NCBI GenBank assembly: GCA_017427265.1 | Contig: JAFRTG010000021.1 | Span: 124,001 to 188,000 of the forward strand | Direction: 5' to 3' | DNA from: Oscillospiraceae bacterium | Lineage (GTDB): Bacteria > Bacillota > Clostridia > Oscillospirales > Ruminococcaceae | DNA: 64,000 nucleotides | Shown here: piece after piece, positions 23,704 through 32,171 of the stretch | Layout: each line of letters opens with the position of its first letter | How positions within the stretch are numbered: position 1 is the first letter of the stretch | Program-made: the position numbers and the translations under genes | Notes under the pieces: generated by a model | Seen by the model: the letters and a program-made list of their open reading frames with translations, nothing else | Database searches by the model: none | Told to the model about the DNA's origin: nothing

Positions 23704-24968
23704 AATATATCCTCCTTTTCATGCTTCGGCAGCTTGAGAATTAACTCAAATGCAGGCAGCGAGCGGATTTTCATGCCGCCGCCGATGCGCTCGGTCATTC
23801 TGCGCAGATTGGAAAGGCCGCCGGATTCCGTTACACCGTTCTGCGGCGGTCTGCCGTCATTGGTAAAATAAAGGGAATAATAATTCGGCTGCTCCTCAAC
23901 GCGGATTTCGGCGCGTTTGCCGTCGGCGTGGCGCATCACATTGGTTGTGTGTACCGCGATCGCCGCATCAATCACCGGAATCAGATATTCCTCCTCCGGC
24001 AGACTGCCGATGATCTCCAGCCGGATTCCGAGCAGTTCTGCCTGTCGGATGCTGACCAGATACGGCTTCTGCCATGTTTCGCGTTCCTCGTGCAGCAGCA
24101 GACCGAAGCTCTTTTTCCACTGTGCGAGCATTTCTTCCGCATCGACCTCTGCCGGCTTCTGCAAATACCGCCTGCCCAGCAGCAGTGTCTGTCCAAGCTG
24201 ATCGTGGATGCGCGTCTTGATGTTCAGCACTTCCTTTTCCATAATCACATAGCGGAGCGTGGAATTGAGTGCCTTGAGACGGGCATTGATCTGCCGGATT
24301 GTCTTTTGCTTTTCTTCCAGATTCTTTGTCATGCCGTAAAGCTCTGTAATGTCAGAGGCAATCAGTTCATGCACCGGTTCGCCGTGTGCGGTAATGACAT
24401 TGTGCGTAAAGCTGTATGCGGTGCCGTCCGGCAGGGAGACGATCGGCTGTTCACCGCCGGAAATGCTGCACGAATACCTGCTTTCTGTCAGATTCCGGAA
24501 AAAGTCCTCCGCATTGGTCAGATGTTCGCCGGTCATCGAGAAAAACAGGCTGTCCATTTTATAATTTATCATTTTGGGCATTCCGCCGGGCAGATAAAAG
24601 CAGAGACCTGCGGGGAGCGTATCAAAGCCTTCCTTGAACGACATGGCCGAAAGCTGTGTGCGGCTTTTCCGCAGGATGAAGCGGAACGTCAAAATCAGCA
24701 AAAGAATCTGCACCGCAAATCCGCCGGTCAGGACGTAAAGCGGCATCCCGAATCTTTGCAGCCGCACGGCATCATACCAGCCAAATGAAATTACCACGGC
24801 AGCCGCAGCGGCGAAGCTCTCCTTCCTGCAAATCCGGAGTTCAAGCAGCCGGATCAGACAACGGCACCAGAGCAGTACCGGAATCAGGGCACAGAACATC
24901 AGCACTCCGTCGGAAAAGGTCAGCTGTGCATAAAAGTCAGCACATGCAAAATCAGGCACGGGACACAC
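23700..24968 (-). CDS. Membrane sensor histidine kinase (NarX/HisKA_3 type)
   Basis: A 422-residue protein with three hydrophobic segments in the first 105 residues. A PAS-like region (about 115-215) and a coiled helix follow. The dimerisation/phospho-acceptor helix TRIHDQLGQTLL has its histidine at about residue 255. The ATPase domain has an NVMRHADG N-box and GGLSNLRR near the end. H-box and regulator type match the NarL-like response regulator in the same operon. Its start lies inside the 3' end of the upstream sensor gene (17-base overlap). Confidence 0.8.
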   Translation of the reverse strand: MCPVPDFACADFYAQLTFSDGVLMFCALIPVLLWCRCLIRLLELRICRKESFAAAAAVVISFGWYDAVRLQRFGMPLYVLTGGFAVQILLLILTFRFILRKSRTQLSAMSFKEGFDTLPAGLCFYLPGGMPKMINYKMDSLFFSMTGEHLTNAEDFFRNLTESRYSCSISGGEQPIVSLPDGTAYSFTHNVITAHGEPVHELIASDITELYGMTKNLEEKQKTIRQINARLKALNSTLRYVIMEKEVLNIKTRIHDQLGQTLLLGRRYLQKPAEVDAEEMLAQWKKSFGLLLHEERETWQKPYLVSIRQAELLGIRLEIIGSLPEEEYLIPVIDAAIAVHTTNVMRHADGKRAEIRVEEQPNYYSLYFTNDGRPPQNGVTESGGLSNLRRMTERIGGGMKIRSLPAFELILKLPKHEKEDIL

Positions 24969-26547
24969 CTCCGATCCGAAGCTGATAACCGCTGTCGGTG
25001 CTGCTCTCTGTCAGATTCAGACCTGCTGTTTGCAGCAGTTGAAGGAATGCGTCAGAAGGTGAAGTGTCTGTTTCAAGCAGCAGCACGGTATCGGCATCCG
25101 GTGCGACCGATGCACAGAAGGCACTGCATCTGCCGAAAACCGATTCCGCCAGTGCCTCTGTCAGATCGTAGACAGCAACAAGGAGACCGGAAGGATATTC
25201 CCGTACACCGCCGTTTTGCAGCATACAGTCAACACCGGAAAGCCGCAGGGCATCCAGTGTTTCACGGATTGCAAGCATCAGTTCATCTGTTGAAAGGTTC
25301 CGGTTCGCATCGGCAAGCAGCATCAGATTTGCAGAGCGCTTGATATAGGTGCCGAGCAGCAGATTCTTCGGCAGATTTGCCGTGAATGCATCCGTATCTG
25401 TATAGGATTCTGCAATCTCCGCAAGCTGTTTGCGGCTATGCAGTGCGATGCGGTCATAGAGCCGGTTCTGCGTTTCATACTGTGTGCGTTCCGCCGCAAT
25501 GCGGTTTTCCTCCTCAATCAGATCGTTTTCTTCTTCGAGACTTGCATTCGCTTCTGCCAGTTTCTCCCGCATCTGCCGGATGGTATGCACGTCCTCTGTC
25601 CAGGTGATGCTGCCGCTGGAAAGCGGTTTCGTCTGCGTGACGGTATCCGCCGGATCGGCACTGCTCTGCACCTGCACGGATGCATACCACATGGAATCGT
25701 GCGCATCTTTCAGCACAGCGCTGATATGCGATTCGACAAACAGCTCCCGGTAGCCTGTGTTGGACGGCAGCAGTCCGATCAGAATACAACCCTCCCAGAT
25801 GCCGATGCAGCAAAGCGCATAGAACTCCTGTATATAGAATGCTTTGACGCCGAACAGCTTTGGGGAGCCGCCAATCAGATTATACAGCACAAGCAGCAGC
25901 AACGGGACAGCACACGGCACATACCAGAGCCTGCGTGCCTGTGACAGACGGCAGTTGCGGCTCAGAACGGCCACAACGCCGACCGAAAGGATCACCGACA
26001 TTGCAAACAGCACATAATACAGCCAGCCGTTGCTGTATTCCTCGTAAGTGAGTCTGGATTCTGAATAGCTGATAAAGTGAAGCAGCCAGCCGTGCAGATC
26101 ATTTGTCAGCACACCGGCAGCAATCAGGATGCTCAAAACCCATGCAGCTCTGAGACTGACCGTCTGAACGCGGCTTTTCACCGGTGACAGATACAGCGCC
26201 GCGTGATATGAAAGCAGCGGCACGGCAATAAACGGAATATAGTACAGATACCAGAGCAGCCGGTCGGAAACCGCTGTCTGGAAATACTCCCAACGGGCAA
26301 TGCGGATCACAAACAGCGAAAACAAAAAATACGAAACAGCAACCAGACAGCGCCGCGTCTGTGGATGAATGATGCGGCTGTGCAGCGTTCTTCCCCAGAC
26401 AAGCATCATAACAGCGAGCGTAACTGTCGGAATATCATGGAGATACGGCAGCTTTTGATTGAGTTGTGCCGGAAACAGCATATTCAGCAGAGCGACTGCC
26501 GGAAATATTGCAAAATACAGTAAAAAAAGCTTTTTTGTGCGTGTCAT
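24952..26547 (-). CDS. Seven/eight-helix sensor protein lacking a kinase domain
   Basis: A 531-residue protein. The first 275 residues hold seven or eight membrane helices, resembling the 7TM N-terminal region of some histidine kinases. A coiled coil rich in E, N and R (about 320-385) follows, then a domain of about 150 residues (LGTYIKRSANLMLLADANRN and onward). The position is where a dimerisation/ATPase pair would be, but no H-box, N-box or G-box is clear. It may be a degenerate kinase that pairs with the kinase encoded next. ATG 26547 has AAGGAGGG about 10 bases upstream. First gene of the operon. Confidence 0.65.
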   Translation of the reverse strand: MTRTKKLFLLYFAIFPAVALLNMLFPAQLNQKLPYLHDIPTVTLAVMMLVWGRTLHSRIIHPQTRRCLVAVSYFLFSLFVIRIARWEYFQTAVSDRLLWYLYYIPFIAVPLLSYHAALYLSPVKSRVQTVSLRAAWVLSILIAAGVLTNDLHGWLLHFISYSESRLTYEEYSNGWLYYVLFAMSVILSVGVVAVLSRNCRLSQARRLWYVPCAVPLLLLVLYNLIGGSPKLFGVKAFYIQEFYALCCIGIWEGCILIGLLPSNTGYRELFVESHISAVLKDAHDSMWYASVQVQSSADPADTVTQTKPLSSGSITWTEDVHTIRQMREKLAEANASLEEENDLIEEENRIAAERTQYETQNRLYDRIALHSRKQLAEIAESYTDTDAFTANLPKNLLLGTYIKRSANLMLLADANRNLSTDELMLAIRETLDALRLSGVDCMLQNGGVREYPSGLLVAVYDLTEALAESVFGRCSAFCASVAPDADTVLLLETDTSPSDAFLQLLQTAGLNLTESSTDSGYQLRIGGVSRA

Positions 26548-26577
26548 AGCAATCCGCCCTCCTTCGACAGCGTTTTC

Positions 26578-26606
26578 AATATAACATAATGTTCTGCTTT
26601 TGTCAA
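26578..26606 (-). promoter_or_regulatory. Sigma-A promoter of the sensor operon
   Basis: Minus strand TTGACA, 17-base spacer, TATATT, about 30 bases before ATG 26547. Confidence 0.8.
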
Positions 26607-26799
26607 GCATAACCGCTGTGCCGGTTGCTGCATTCTGTTATTGATAATATCCGGCACAGCTTTCTTTTCCCGAAGAACGGAATCAGCTTTGTGCGGAGGA
26701 TATGCTCCTTGGTGCGCCATGTGTTATCTTTGTCTGACAAAGAGAGGAAACAGCAGCTTAAAGAGATTGAGAAAAACTTGAGAGTAAATAAAACAAAAA
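26607..26799. other. Intergenic region, no gene called
   Basis: An AT-rich stretch. A plus-strand frame (SLSDKERKQQLKEIEKNL in part) looks like the tail of a degraded gene, but no start with a ribosome site is seen and it runs into the hairpin repeat. Confidence 0.3.
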
Positions 26800-26833
26800 G
26801 AGCTGTCCGATTCGTATTTGAATCAGACAGCTC
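26800..26833 (-). terminator. Hairpin repeat, copy 2 (guaA terminator)
   Basis: Stem GAGCTGTC..GATTC/GAATC..GACAGCTC. On the minus strand it is followed by TTTTTG and lies about 90 bases after the guaA stop. The stem and 3' flank are nearly identical to 9877-9935. Confidence 0.75.
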
Positions 26834-26920
26834 TTATCTTTTCATATGCTGCTGTTGCCGCGATAACAGCTTGACAGCAGCGAAAACAACGTATTTACGC
26901 TGCTTACGAGCGAGTTCGCA

Positions 26921-28474
26921 TTACTCCCACTCCACTGTTCCGGGCGGCTTGGAGGTGATATCATACACCACGCGGTTGACATGCTCCACTTCATTGCAGA
27001 GGCGGTTGGAGACGCGCGCAAGGACGTCATAGGGAATGCGCGCCCAGTCGGCAGTCATGAAGTCATCTGTCGTAATTGCACGAATGGCAATCAGATAATC
27101 ATATGTGCGGTGATCGCCCATGACGCCGACGGTCCGGACATCGGGCAGAACCGCAAAGAACTGCTTCAGTTCGCTTTCGATGCCGCTTTTCCGGATCTCA
27201 TCGCGGAATACTGCATCTGCTTCCTGCAGCACATGTACCTTTTCCGCAGTGATTTCGCCGATGATGCGCACGCCGAGACCGGGGCCGGGGAACGGCTGAC
27301 GCCAGACCAGATCATGCGGGATGCCGAGCTTTTCACCGACCTTCCGCACCTCGTCCTTGAACAGGTCGCGGAGCGGCTCGATGGTACCTGCAAACCGGAT
27401 GTCGTCCGGCATTTTGACCATATTGTGATGCGTTTTAATCACAGCGGTGCTGCCGCTGCCGGATTCCATGCCCTTGCCGCTCTCGATGCGGTCGGGATAG
27501 ATTGTGCCCTGTGCGAAGAAGCCGTCCGCACCGGTTTCGCGGATTTTGTTCCAGAAAACATTATAGAACTCTGTGCCGATGATTTTCCGTTTCTGCTCCG
27601 GATCGGTCACGCCCTTGAGCTTTTCCAGAAAATGCTGCTGACAGTTCACGCGGACAAAGGTCATATCGAACAGCTTGGTGAAGGTTTGCTCGACGAAATC
27701 GCCCTCATCCTTCCGCATCAGACCCTGATCGACAAACACGCAGATCAGCTGTTTGCCGACGGCTCTGCTGAGAAGCGCAGCGGCGACAGACGAATCTACG
27801 CCGCCCGAAAGACCGAGCACGACCTTTTTGTCGCCGATCTGTGCGCGCAGCTTTTCAACGGTATTGTCGATGAAGTCATCCATGACCCAGTCGCCGGTAA
27901 ATCCGCAGACACGATAGAGGAAATTATGCAGCAATTCCTTGCCGAAAACGCTGTGCGTGACTTCGGGGTGGAACTGCACGGCGTAGAACTTCTTTTCCGG
28001 GCACTCAAACGCTGCACAGGGACAGTCCGCAGATTTTGCTGTCACGCGGAAGCCTTCCGGCAGGCGGCTGACAAAATCCGTGTGGCTCATCCAGACGGTG
28101 CTCTCTGCGGGGATATCCTGAAACAGCAGGCTGTCTCCGGTCTGGCTGATCTCGATTTTGCCGTATTCGGATTTTTCGCAGCTTTCGACGGTTCCGCCGA
28201 GCGTATAGGCCATCAGCTGACAGCCGTAGCAGATGCCGAGGGTCGGGATTCCGAGGTCAAAGTATTCCTTTGCGATATGCGGAGATGCGCTGTCATACAC
28301 ACTGTTGGGGCCGCCGGTGAAAATAATGCCGGTCGGATTCAGAGCCTTGATTTCTTCCAGCGGCGTATCGAACCGCTTGATCTCACAGTACACGCCGCAT
28401 TCACGGACGCGCCTTGCGATCAGCTGGTTATACTGTCCGCCGAAATCGAGCACAATGCAGAGCTGATTTGCCAT
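26921..28474 (-). CDS. guaA: GMP synthase (glutamine-hydrolysing)
   Basis: At 517 residues this is the standard length. It converts XMP to GMP using glutamine and ATP. The N-terminal class I amidotransferase has ILDFGGQYNQLI-like LDFGGQYNQLIARR, the nucleophile cysteine in GICYGCQLM (about residue 80) and FHPEV histidine. The ATP-pyrophosphatase domain has LSGGVDSSVAA (about 235-245), and the dimerisation domain ends in KPPGTVEWE. ATG 28474 has AAGGAGG 6-7 bases upstream; an in-frame start farther upstream is rejected because it lies before the promoter. Monocistronic, with its own promoter and hairpin terminator. Confidence 0.97.
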   Translation of the reverse strand: MANQLCIVLDFGGQYNQLIARRVRECGVYCEIKRFDTPLEEIKALNPTGIIFTGGPNSVYDSASPHIAKEYFDLGIPTLGICYGCQLMAYTLGGTVESCEKSEYGKIEISQTGDSLLFQDIPAESTVWMSHTDFVSRLPEGFRVTAKSADCPCAAFECPEKKFYAVQFHPEVTHSVFGKELLHNFLYRVCGFTGDWVMDDFIDNTVEKLRAQIGDKKVVLGLSGGVDSSVAAALLSRAVGKQLICVFVDQGLMRKDEGDFVEQTFTKLFDMTFVRVNCQQHFLEKLKGVTDPEQKRKIIGTEFYNVFWNKIRETGADGFFAQGTIYPDRIESGKGMESGSGSTAVIKTHHNMVKMPDDIRFAGTIEPLRDLFKDEVRKVGEKLGIPHDLVWRQPFPGPGLGVRIIGEITAEKVHVLQEADAVFRDEIRKSGIESELKQFFAVLPDVRTVGVMGDHRTYDYLIAIRAITTDDFMTADWARIPYDVLARVSNRLCNEVEHVNRVVYDITSKPPGTVEWE

Positions 28475-28499
28475 GCCGTTCCTCCTTTTTGGAAAGCAG

Positions 28500-28522
28500 A
28501 ATGCCGCAGAAATTGCGGCATT
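28500..28522. repeat. Hairpin in the guaA leader
   Basis: AATGCCGCA/TGCGGCATT palindrome between promoter and start codon. There is no T-run and no purine-riboswitch core, so its role is unclear. Confidence 0.6.
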
Positions 28523-28540
28523 GGATGGATTCACAATGTA

Positions 28541-28569
28541 ATTATAGCATGTTTCGGGTCGAATTGCAA
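28541..28569 (-). promoter_or_regulatory. Sigma-A promoter of guaA
   Basis: Minus strand TTGCAA, 17-base spacer ending in TGC, TATAAT; about 65 bases before ATG 28474. Confidence 0.8.
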
Positions 28570-28737
28570 GGGAGACGCTCAAAAACGGAAAACGAAATTC
28601 TTTGCCTTCCCGCAGATATTTCCGGATAAACTGTACATTCCGGTGCCGCACAGTTTAATTTTTTACGGATTGTGATGAAAAAATCTTGCTTTTTCTTTTT
28701 TATTGTTTTCTTTCAGGTTATTTTAAAGTTACCGCGG

Positions 28738-28875
28738 TATACTGTAGACAGTGAAGCGAGGGGATCGCTTCCAAGTTGATTTCAACCCCCATTTTTTCCC
28801 AATTTCTATTTCCCTATTTCCCAGATGAATTCATTTCCATTCAGCCACGGACTGCATTTGCAGTCCCTTTTTTTT
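28738..28875 (+). ncRNA. Candidate small RNA with C-rich unpaired region
   Basis: A TATACT box (28738-28743) is followed by about 130 bases without a gene that end in an intrinsic terminator on the same strand (GGACTGC-ATTT-GCAGTCC then eight T, 28849-28875). The 5' part folds as GAAGCGA/TCGCTTC. The middle is a pyrimidine-rich, apparently unpaired stretch with CCCCC and three TTTCCC-type motifs (28786-28822), complementary to GGGAAA and GGGGG ribosome-site cores. C-rich single strands of this kind are how RsaE-class Firmicutes sRNAs bind mRNAs. The -35 is poor, so the promoter is the weak point. Confidence 0.5.
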
Positions 28876-28884
28876 GCACAGAAA

Positions 28885-28907
28885 ATCCCCTGCACAGCGC
28901 AGGGGAT
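28885..28907 (-). terminator. Terminator of the MinD-like ATPase gene
   Basis: ATCCCCTGC/GCAGGGGAT hairpin, followed by TTTTC on the minus strand, just after the stop at 28914. Confidence 0.75.
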
Positions 28908-28913
28908 GCATTC

Positions 28914-29612
28914 TTATTCCACGGCCTCTGATTTCGGCAGCCACGGCAGCCGGACGACCACAGGCACCTGCATCACATCATCTGCGGGGATTTCCGCGGG
29001 CGGTGTGACAAAATCCGGTACAGTCACGCAGGCGACCGGCAGACCCATCTGCTCCGCGAGGGCACGGCAGGCCGGCAGGCTTTCCGAGATCATCTCCGCA
29101 GTCGTTTCCATACCGAGGTTCGTGTTGTTGACCAGATGCGTCAGCTTCATTCTGCTTGCGCGCTCAATGCCGCGCAGATATTGCTCCGCCTCGTCAGCGG
29201 TGCGCGTCAGATAGCGCCGGAACGAGACCACGCCCAGCATATCCAGCTCATCGGTTTCCGCATAGCTGTTCAGCACATGCGCGTAACGGCCGAGCGCAAC
29301 GGCACCGTCCTCGTCGCCGCCGACGTCAATAATCAGGTACCCTTCACCGGCAGCAAGGCCGCCGAGATCAAACTGAATGCTCGGAATATCGACATTCGTA
29401 TTGGCATAATCCGGTGCACGCAGCGTGATGCCGCGCTTGGCAAAGGCTTCCTTAAAGTCAGCGGTACGGAAATAGGGGTTCACAAGGTCAAAATCCACAA
29501 CGGTGACCTTTTCCCCCTTTGCGGCCAGCTGCAGCGCAAGCGCAGTCGAAAAGTTGGTCTTTCCGGAGCCGAAATGTCCGGTCACAACGATGATCTTTTT
29601 AGGCTGATACAT
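28914..29612 (-). CDS. MinD/CobQ-like P-loop ATPase
   Basis: A 232-residue soluble protein. The deviant Walker A near the N-terminus reads GHFGSGKTNFS (about residues 12-22), followed by VVDFDLVNPYFRT and LIIDVGGDEDGAVALGR. This is the SIMIBI-class (MinD/ParA/CobQ) ATPase pattern. No membrane-targeting helix of MinD and no amidotransferase domain are present. Similar small ATPases in Clostridia accompany metal-cluster or ferredoxin oxidoreductase genes, but none lies here. It is alone on its transcript, with a perfect promoter at 29689-29717. Function not assigned. Confidence 0.7.
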   Translation of the reverse strand: MYQPKKIIVVTGHFGSGKTNFSTALALQLAAKGEKVTVVDFDLVNPYFRTADFKEAFAKRGITLRAPDYANTNVDIPSIQFDLGGLAAGEGYLIIDVGGDEDGAVALGRYAHVLNSYAETDELDMLGVVSFRRYLTRTADEAEQYLRGIERASRMKLTHLVNNTNLGMETTAEMISESLPACRALAEQMGLPVACVTVPDFVTPPAEIPADDVMQVPVVVRLPWLPKSEAVE

Positions 29613-29688
29613 GCAATACTCCTTTGGCAGTCACAACGATAATGAAAGCCCGTCCCGCGGAATCGGAACGAGCGCATCTTCCTGTACT

Positions 29689-29717
29689 ATTATATCGGAT
29701 TCCGCAGGATTTGTCAA
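29689..29717 (-). promoter_or_regulatory. Sigma-A promoter of the MinD-like gene
   Basis: Minus strand TTGACA, 17-base spacer, TATAAT: a perfect consensus. Confidence 0.88.
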
Positions 29718-29729
29718 GCTGTTTTGCAC

Positions 29730-29766
29730 CGGCAGTGCCGCCCTCCATTGATCGAAAGTTCACCGG
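29730..29766 (+). repeat. GGCAGTGCC intergenic repeat, copy 3
   Basis: CCGGCAGTGCCGCCCTCC, then ATTGATCGAAAGTTCACCGG. It differs from copy 2 at only a few positions and lies just upstream of the MinD-like gene promoter. Confidence 0.7.
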
Positions 29767-29891
29767 CAGCAAACCCCTTATCAGAAAGATTCCATGCATC
29801 CCGCTTGCTTTTTATATTATAATATGCTATAATATCAAAAAGAATAACGGCCGGATTCCGGCTCAGTACCGAAAATGAAATGAGGACCATC

Positions 29892-30089
29892 ATGATGAAT
29901 CAGAATAATCCTTCTGCCCAGCCTGCCGTAATCAACTGTATCCGCTGCGGCGTCCCGATGAAGCGCGTCCGCGTGGAGGACTGGTATCCCACGAATATTC
30001 TGCTCAAGCAGCTGCAGAAAATCGTGGATGGCGCAAATGTCCGCATCTATCACTGCAAGCAGTGCGGAAAGGTTGAGTTTTTCCGTTGA
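29892..30089 (+). CDS. Small zinc-ribbon protein
   Basis: A 65-residue protein. Two CxxC pairs (CIRCGVPMKR near residue 15, CKQCGKVEFFR at the end) are separated by a helix, forming a rubredoxin-like zinc ribbon. GAGG lies 6 bases before ATG 29892; a further ATG at 29880 overlaps that site. Its stop overlaps the TTG start of the hydrolase gene (TTGA), so the two are coupled. Such small proteins usually bind zinc with a structural role. No function is assigned. Confidence 0.6.
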   Translation: MMNQNNPSAQPAVINCIRCGVPMKRVRVEDWYPTNILLKQLQKIVDGANVRIYHCKQCGKVEFFR

Positions 30090-30886
30090 ACGGGCAGTAT
30101 CACCACATTTTCCGGGATCCGCCCGGCGCCGATACCGTTGTGCTCCTGCTGCACGGCATCCTGAGTGCCCCGCAGTATTTCCGGTTTCTGCTCGATGATA
30201 TCCCGCAGCAGTACGCGGTTTCCGGCATTCTGCTGGACGGTCACGGCGCTCCTGCAAAAGCAATTTCCGGGACGAATATGCAGATCTGGAAAGCGCAGGT
30301 GCACGGGCAGTTCCGGCGGCTTTCCGCACAGTACAGGCACATCATCGTTGCAGCGCATTCAATGGGTACGCTGTTTGCCCTGCAGCTTGCGGCTGAACAT
30401 CCGAAGCAAATCCGCGCGATGCTTTTGCTCGGCGTTCCGCTCGCTGTGCATCTGACGCCGTTCGGAGCGCTTTGCAGTGCTGCGGTCGGCTCCGGTTATC
30501 ATCCTGCGCCGAACAGATTTCCGCGTGCCTATGCCATGCAGCAGGCCTGCAGTATCCTTCCGGATTATCGCTTATGGCGGTATCTTCCGTGGATTCCGCG
30601 TTATCTGGAACTGTTTGCGGAGATATCCCGCACCAAAAATATTCTGCACCGGGTTGCCGTTCCGTGCGCCGTTTTTCAGTCGGCACACGATGAGCTTGTC
30701 TCCGTGCGGGCGCTGCCGCAGCTGGCGGCACATCCTTCCTTCCGGCTGCGTGTTCTGCGTGAATCCTCACATTTTTATTATACCACCGCAGACGAAGCAC
30801 GGATTCGCGGCGCCTGGCGGAAGATGCTCCGCTGCAATCAGCACCTCAGAGGAAAAACCTCTGGAATAAATGAAAAAGGAGTGTAA
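30086..30886 (+). CDS. Alpha/beta hydrolase
   Basis: The protein has 266 residues and no signal peptide. LLLHGILSAPQYFRF provides the oxyanion region, AAHSMGTLFALQ (about residues 90-101) is the nucleophile elbow with serine in HSMG, and ESSHFYYTTADE supplies the late histidine. The fold is close to monoacylglycerol-lipase or serine aminopeptidase-like enzymes; the substrate cannot be told. The TTG start is supported by the TTGA overlap with the zinc-ribbon gene. Five bases follow before the superoxide reductase start. Confidence 0.75.
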   Translation: MNGQYHHIFRDPPGADTVVLLLHGILSAPQYFRFLLDDIPQQYAVSGILLDGHGAPAKAISGTNMQIWKAQVHGQFRRLSAQYRHIIVAAHSMGTLFALQLAAEHPKQIRAMLLLGVPLAVHLTPFGALCSAAVGSGYHPAPNRFPRAYAMQQACSILPDYRLWRYLPWIPRYLELFAEISRTKNILHRVAVPCAVFQSAHDELVSVRALPQLAAHPSFRLRVLRESSHFYYTTADEARIRGAWRKMLRCNQHLRGKTSGINEKGV

Positions 30887-30890
30887 TGCC

Positions 30891-31229
30891 ATGAAATTCT
30901 ATCAGAACAAGGAAACCGGTGAAATCGTGACAGAAGCTGCAGAAGGGCTGGAAGAGATCATCCCGAACACGGTCGATGCAGCGAAGGAAAAGCATGTCCC
31001 TGTCATTTCCCGCGACGGACAAACCGTTACCGTCACAGTCGGTGAAACCGCACACCCGATGCTTGACAATCACTATATCGGCTGGATTCTGCTGGAAACC
31101 GGAAACGGCGTGGAGCGCAAGGAACTGCATCCCGGTGAGGAACCGGTTGCGCAGTTCTTCGCATCGGAGGATGATGAGATCACTGCAGCCTATGCCTACT
31201 GCAACTTGCACGGTCTCTGGAAAGCATAA
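30891..31229 (+). CDS. Superoxide reductase (desulfoferrodoxin catalytic domain)
   Basis: A 112-residue protein that reduces superoxide to peroxide in anaerobes. The mononuclear iron ligands are visible: His in EKHVPVI, AHPM and DNHYI, and Cys plus His in YAYCNLHGLWK at the C-terminus. The Fe(Cys)4 desulforedoxin domain that often precedes it is absent, so it is of the neelaredoxin-like type. AAAGGAG lies 11 bases before ATG 30891; an in-frame ATG at 30870 is rejected because it precedes this site. It ends a three-gene run with the zinc ribbon and hydrolase. Confidence 0.88.
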   Translation: MKFYQNKETGEIVTEAAEGLEEIIPNTVDAAKEKHVPVISRDGQTVTVTVGETAHPMLDNHYIGWILLETGNGVERKELHPGEEPVAQFFASEDDEITAAYAYCNLHGLWKA

Positions 31230-31278
31230 CAGAAGCATCACCCCCGCATTGAATCAAAATGCGGCTCTCTGCGAAAAA

Positions 31279-31313
31279 TGCCCTGCAGCCTTTACAGACT
31301 GCGGGGCATCTCT
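31279..31313 (+). terminator. Hairpin after the superoxide reductase gene
   Basis: ATGCCCTGCAG/CTGCGGGGCAT stem with a TCTATT tail, 50 bases after the stop. A smaller CCGCATT/AATGCGG hairpin precedes it. Confidence 0.55.
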
Positions 31314-31314
31314 A

Positions 31315-31343
31315 TTGAAAAAAAAGAGCGGGTATGATATAAT
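31315..31343 (+). promoter_or_regulatory. Sigma-A promoter of the 31511 membrane-protein gene
   Basis: TTGAAA, 17-base spacer, TATAAT. The 168-base leader holds a GCTGCGC/GCGCGGC hairpin (31388-31406) followed by a T-rich tract, which could attenuate transcription. Confidence 0.65.
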
Positions 31344-31510
31344 AAAAAAAGAAGCACGGCTTGTTCTGTGCAGCCCGCTGATTGGAACGGCTGCGCAATC
31401 GGCGCGGCAGCTTTCTTTTTCAGATCGCGCTGCTTATTTCAGCAGCAGGTCTGTTTGAGCATCACAGCATAAGAAATGGCATCCGAAACGCTGAAAACGG
31501 GGTGAAAACA

Positions 31511-31963
31511 ATGACCAAAAGTATTCTGTTCTGGACAATTATCGTATGTGCGGTGTTCCTGACGGTGCGCTGGATTCTGTCCGCATGCGGTCTGCAATTC
31601 CGCATATGGATTCGTGAACCGGTCACATTGCTGATTGCTGCGGGATTGGCGGCAGGCCTGCTGCAGCGGATTCTGAGCATTTCAGGCAAGAAGATAAAAA
31701 TTGTCCTGATTGTGCTGTGGGCGGCGGCGCTGATCGGATGCTGCGTCTACGGATTCTTTATTTTTGCGCTGACCCACCGGTCTGAGGTTTCAAGCAACAC
31801 CGATTATAACGGCACGCGCTGCGTTGTCGAGCATGAGCCGGTGATGTGGGAAAGCCGCAGACGGTATTATGCCTATCGCGGCTGGTTTGTCCGCGGAAAA
31901 TATCTGCTGCACAAGGAAGGCTATGCGTGCGGAACCGGCGAGCCGGAAGAAGGTGAGGAATGA
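31511..31963 (+). CDS. Small membrane protein of unknown function
   Basis: A 150-residue protein with three hydrophobic segments (about residues 5-24, 34-52 and 62-84), followed by an extracytoplasmic tail of about 65 residues rich in R and Y (WESRRRYYAYRGWFVRGKYL). The start is ATG 31511 after GGGGTG; upstream in-frame sequence lies in the leader. I recognise no family. It is alone between its own promoter and the MFS gene. Confidence 0.55.
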   Translation: MTKSILFWTIIVCAVFLTVRWILSACGLQFRIWIREPVTLLIAAGLAAGLLQRILSISGKKIKIVLIVLWAAALIGCCVYGFFIFALTHRSEVSSNTDYNGTRCVVEHEPVMWESRRRYYAYRGWFVRGKYLLHKEGYACGTGEPEEGEE

Positions 31964-32084
31964 AAGCCGCATGATACCGGCTCATGAAGCACGGAACAGA
32001 ATCGGCAGCGCTCTTTTCCGGAGAATGAATCTGCACCAAAAAGCGGGATCTTTAATGAGCCCCGCTGCACAATCCGGCAAATGC

Positions 32085-32114
32085 TTGATTTTTTACCTGA
32101 AGTTGTGATATAAT
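32085..32114 (+). promoter_or_regulatory. Sigma-A promoter of the MFS transporter
   Basis: TTGATT, 18-base spacer, TATAAT. It is preceded by an AGCGGG/CCCGCT hairpin (32043-32065). Confidence 0.7.
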
Positions 32115-32171
32115 GGGAGCACAGTCGGGGCCTCTGACAGTAAAATGAATTGCATGAAGGGGATAGGTGCA

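Noticed and set aside
28475-28569. Purine riboswitch upstream of guaA
   Set aside because: The leader is only about 65 bases and has one simple hairpin; the conserved three-way junction core is absent.
26981-28675. 564-codon open frame on the plus strand
   Set aside because: Antisense to guaA; no recognisable domain.
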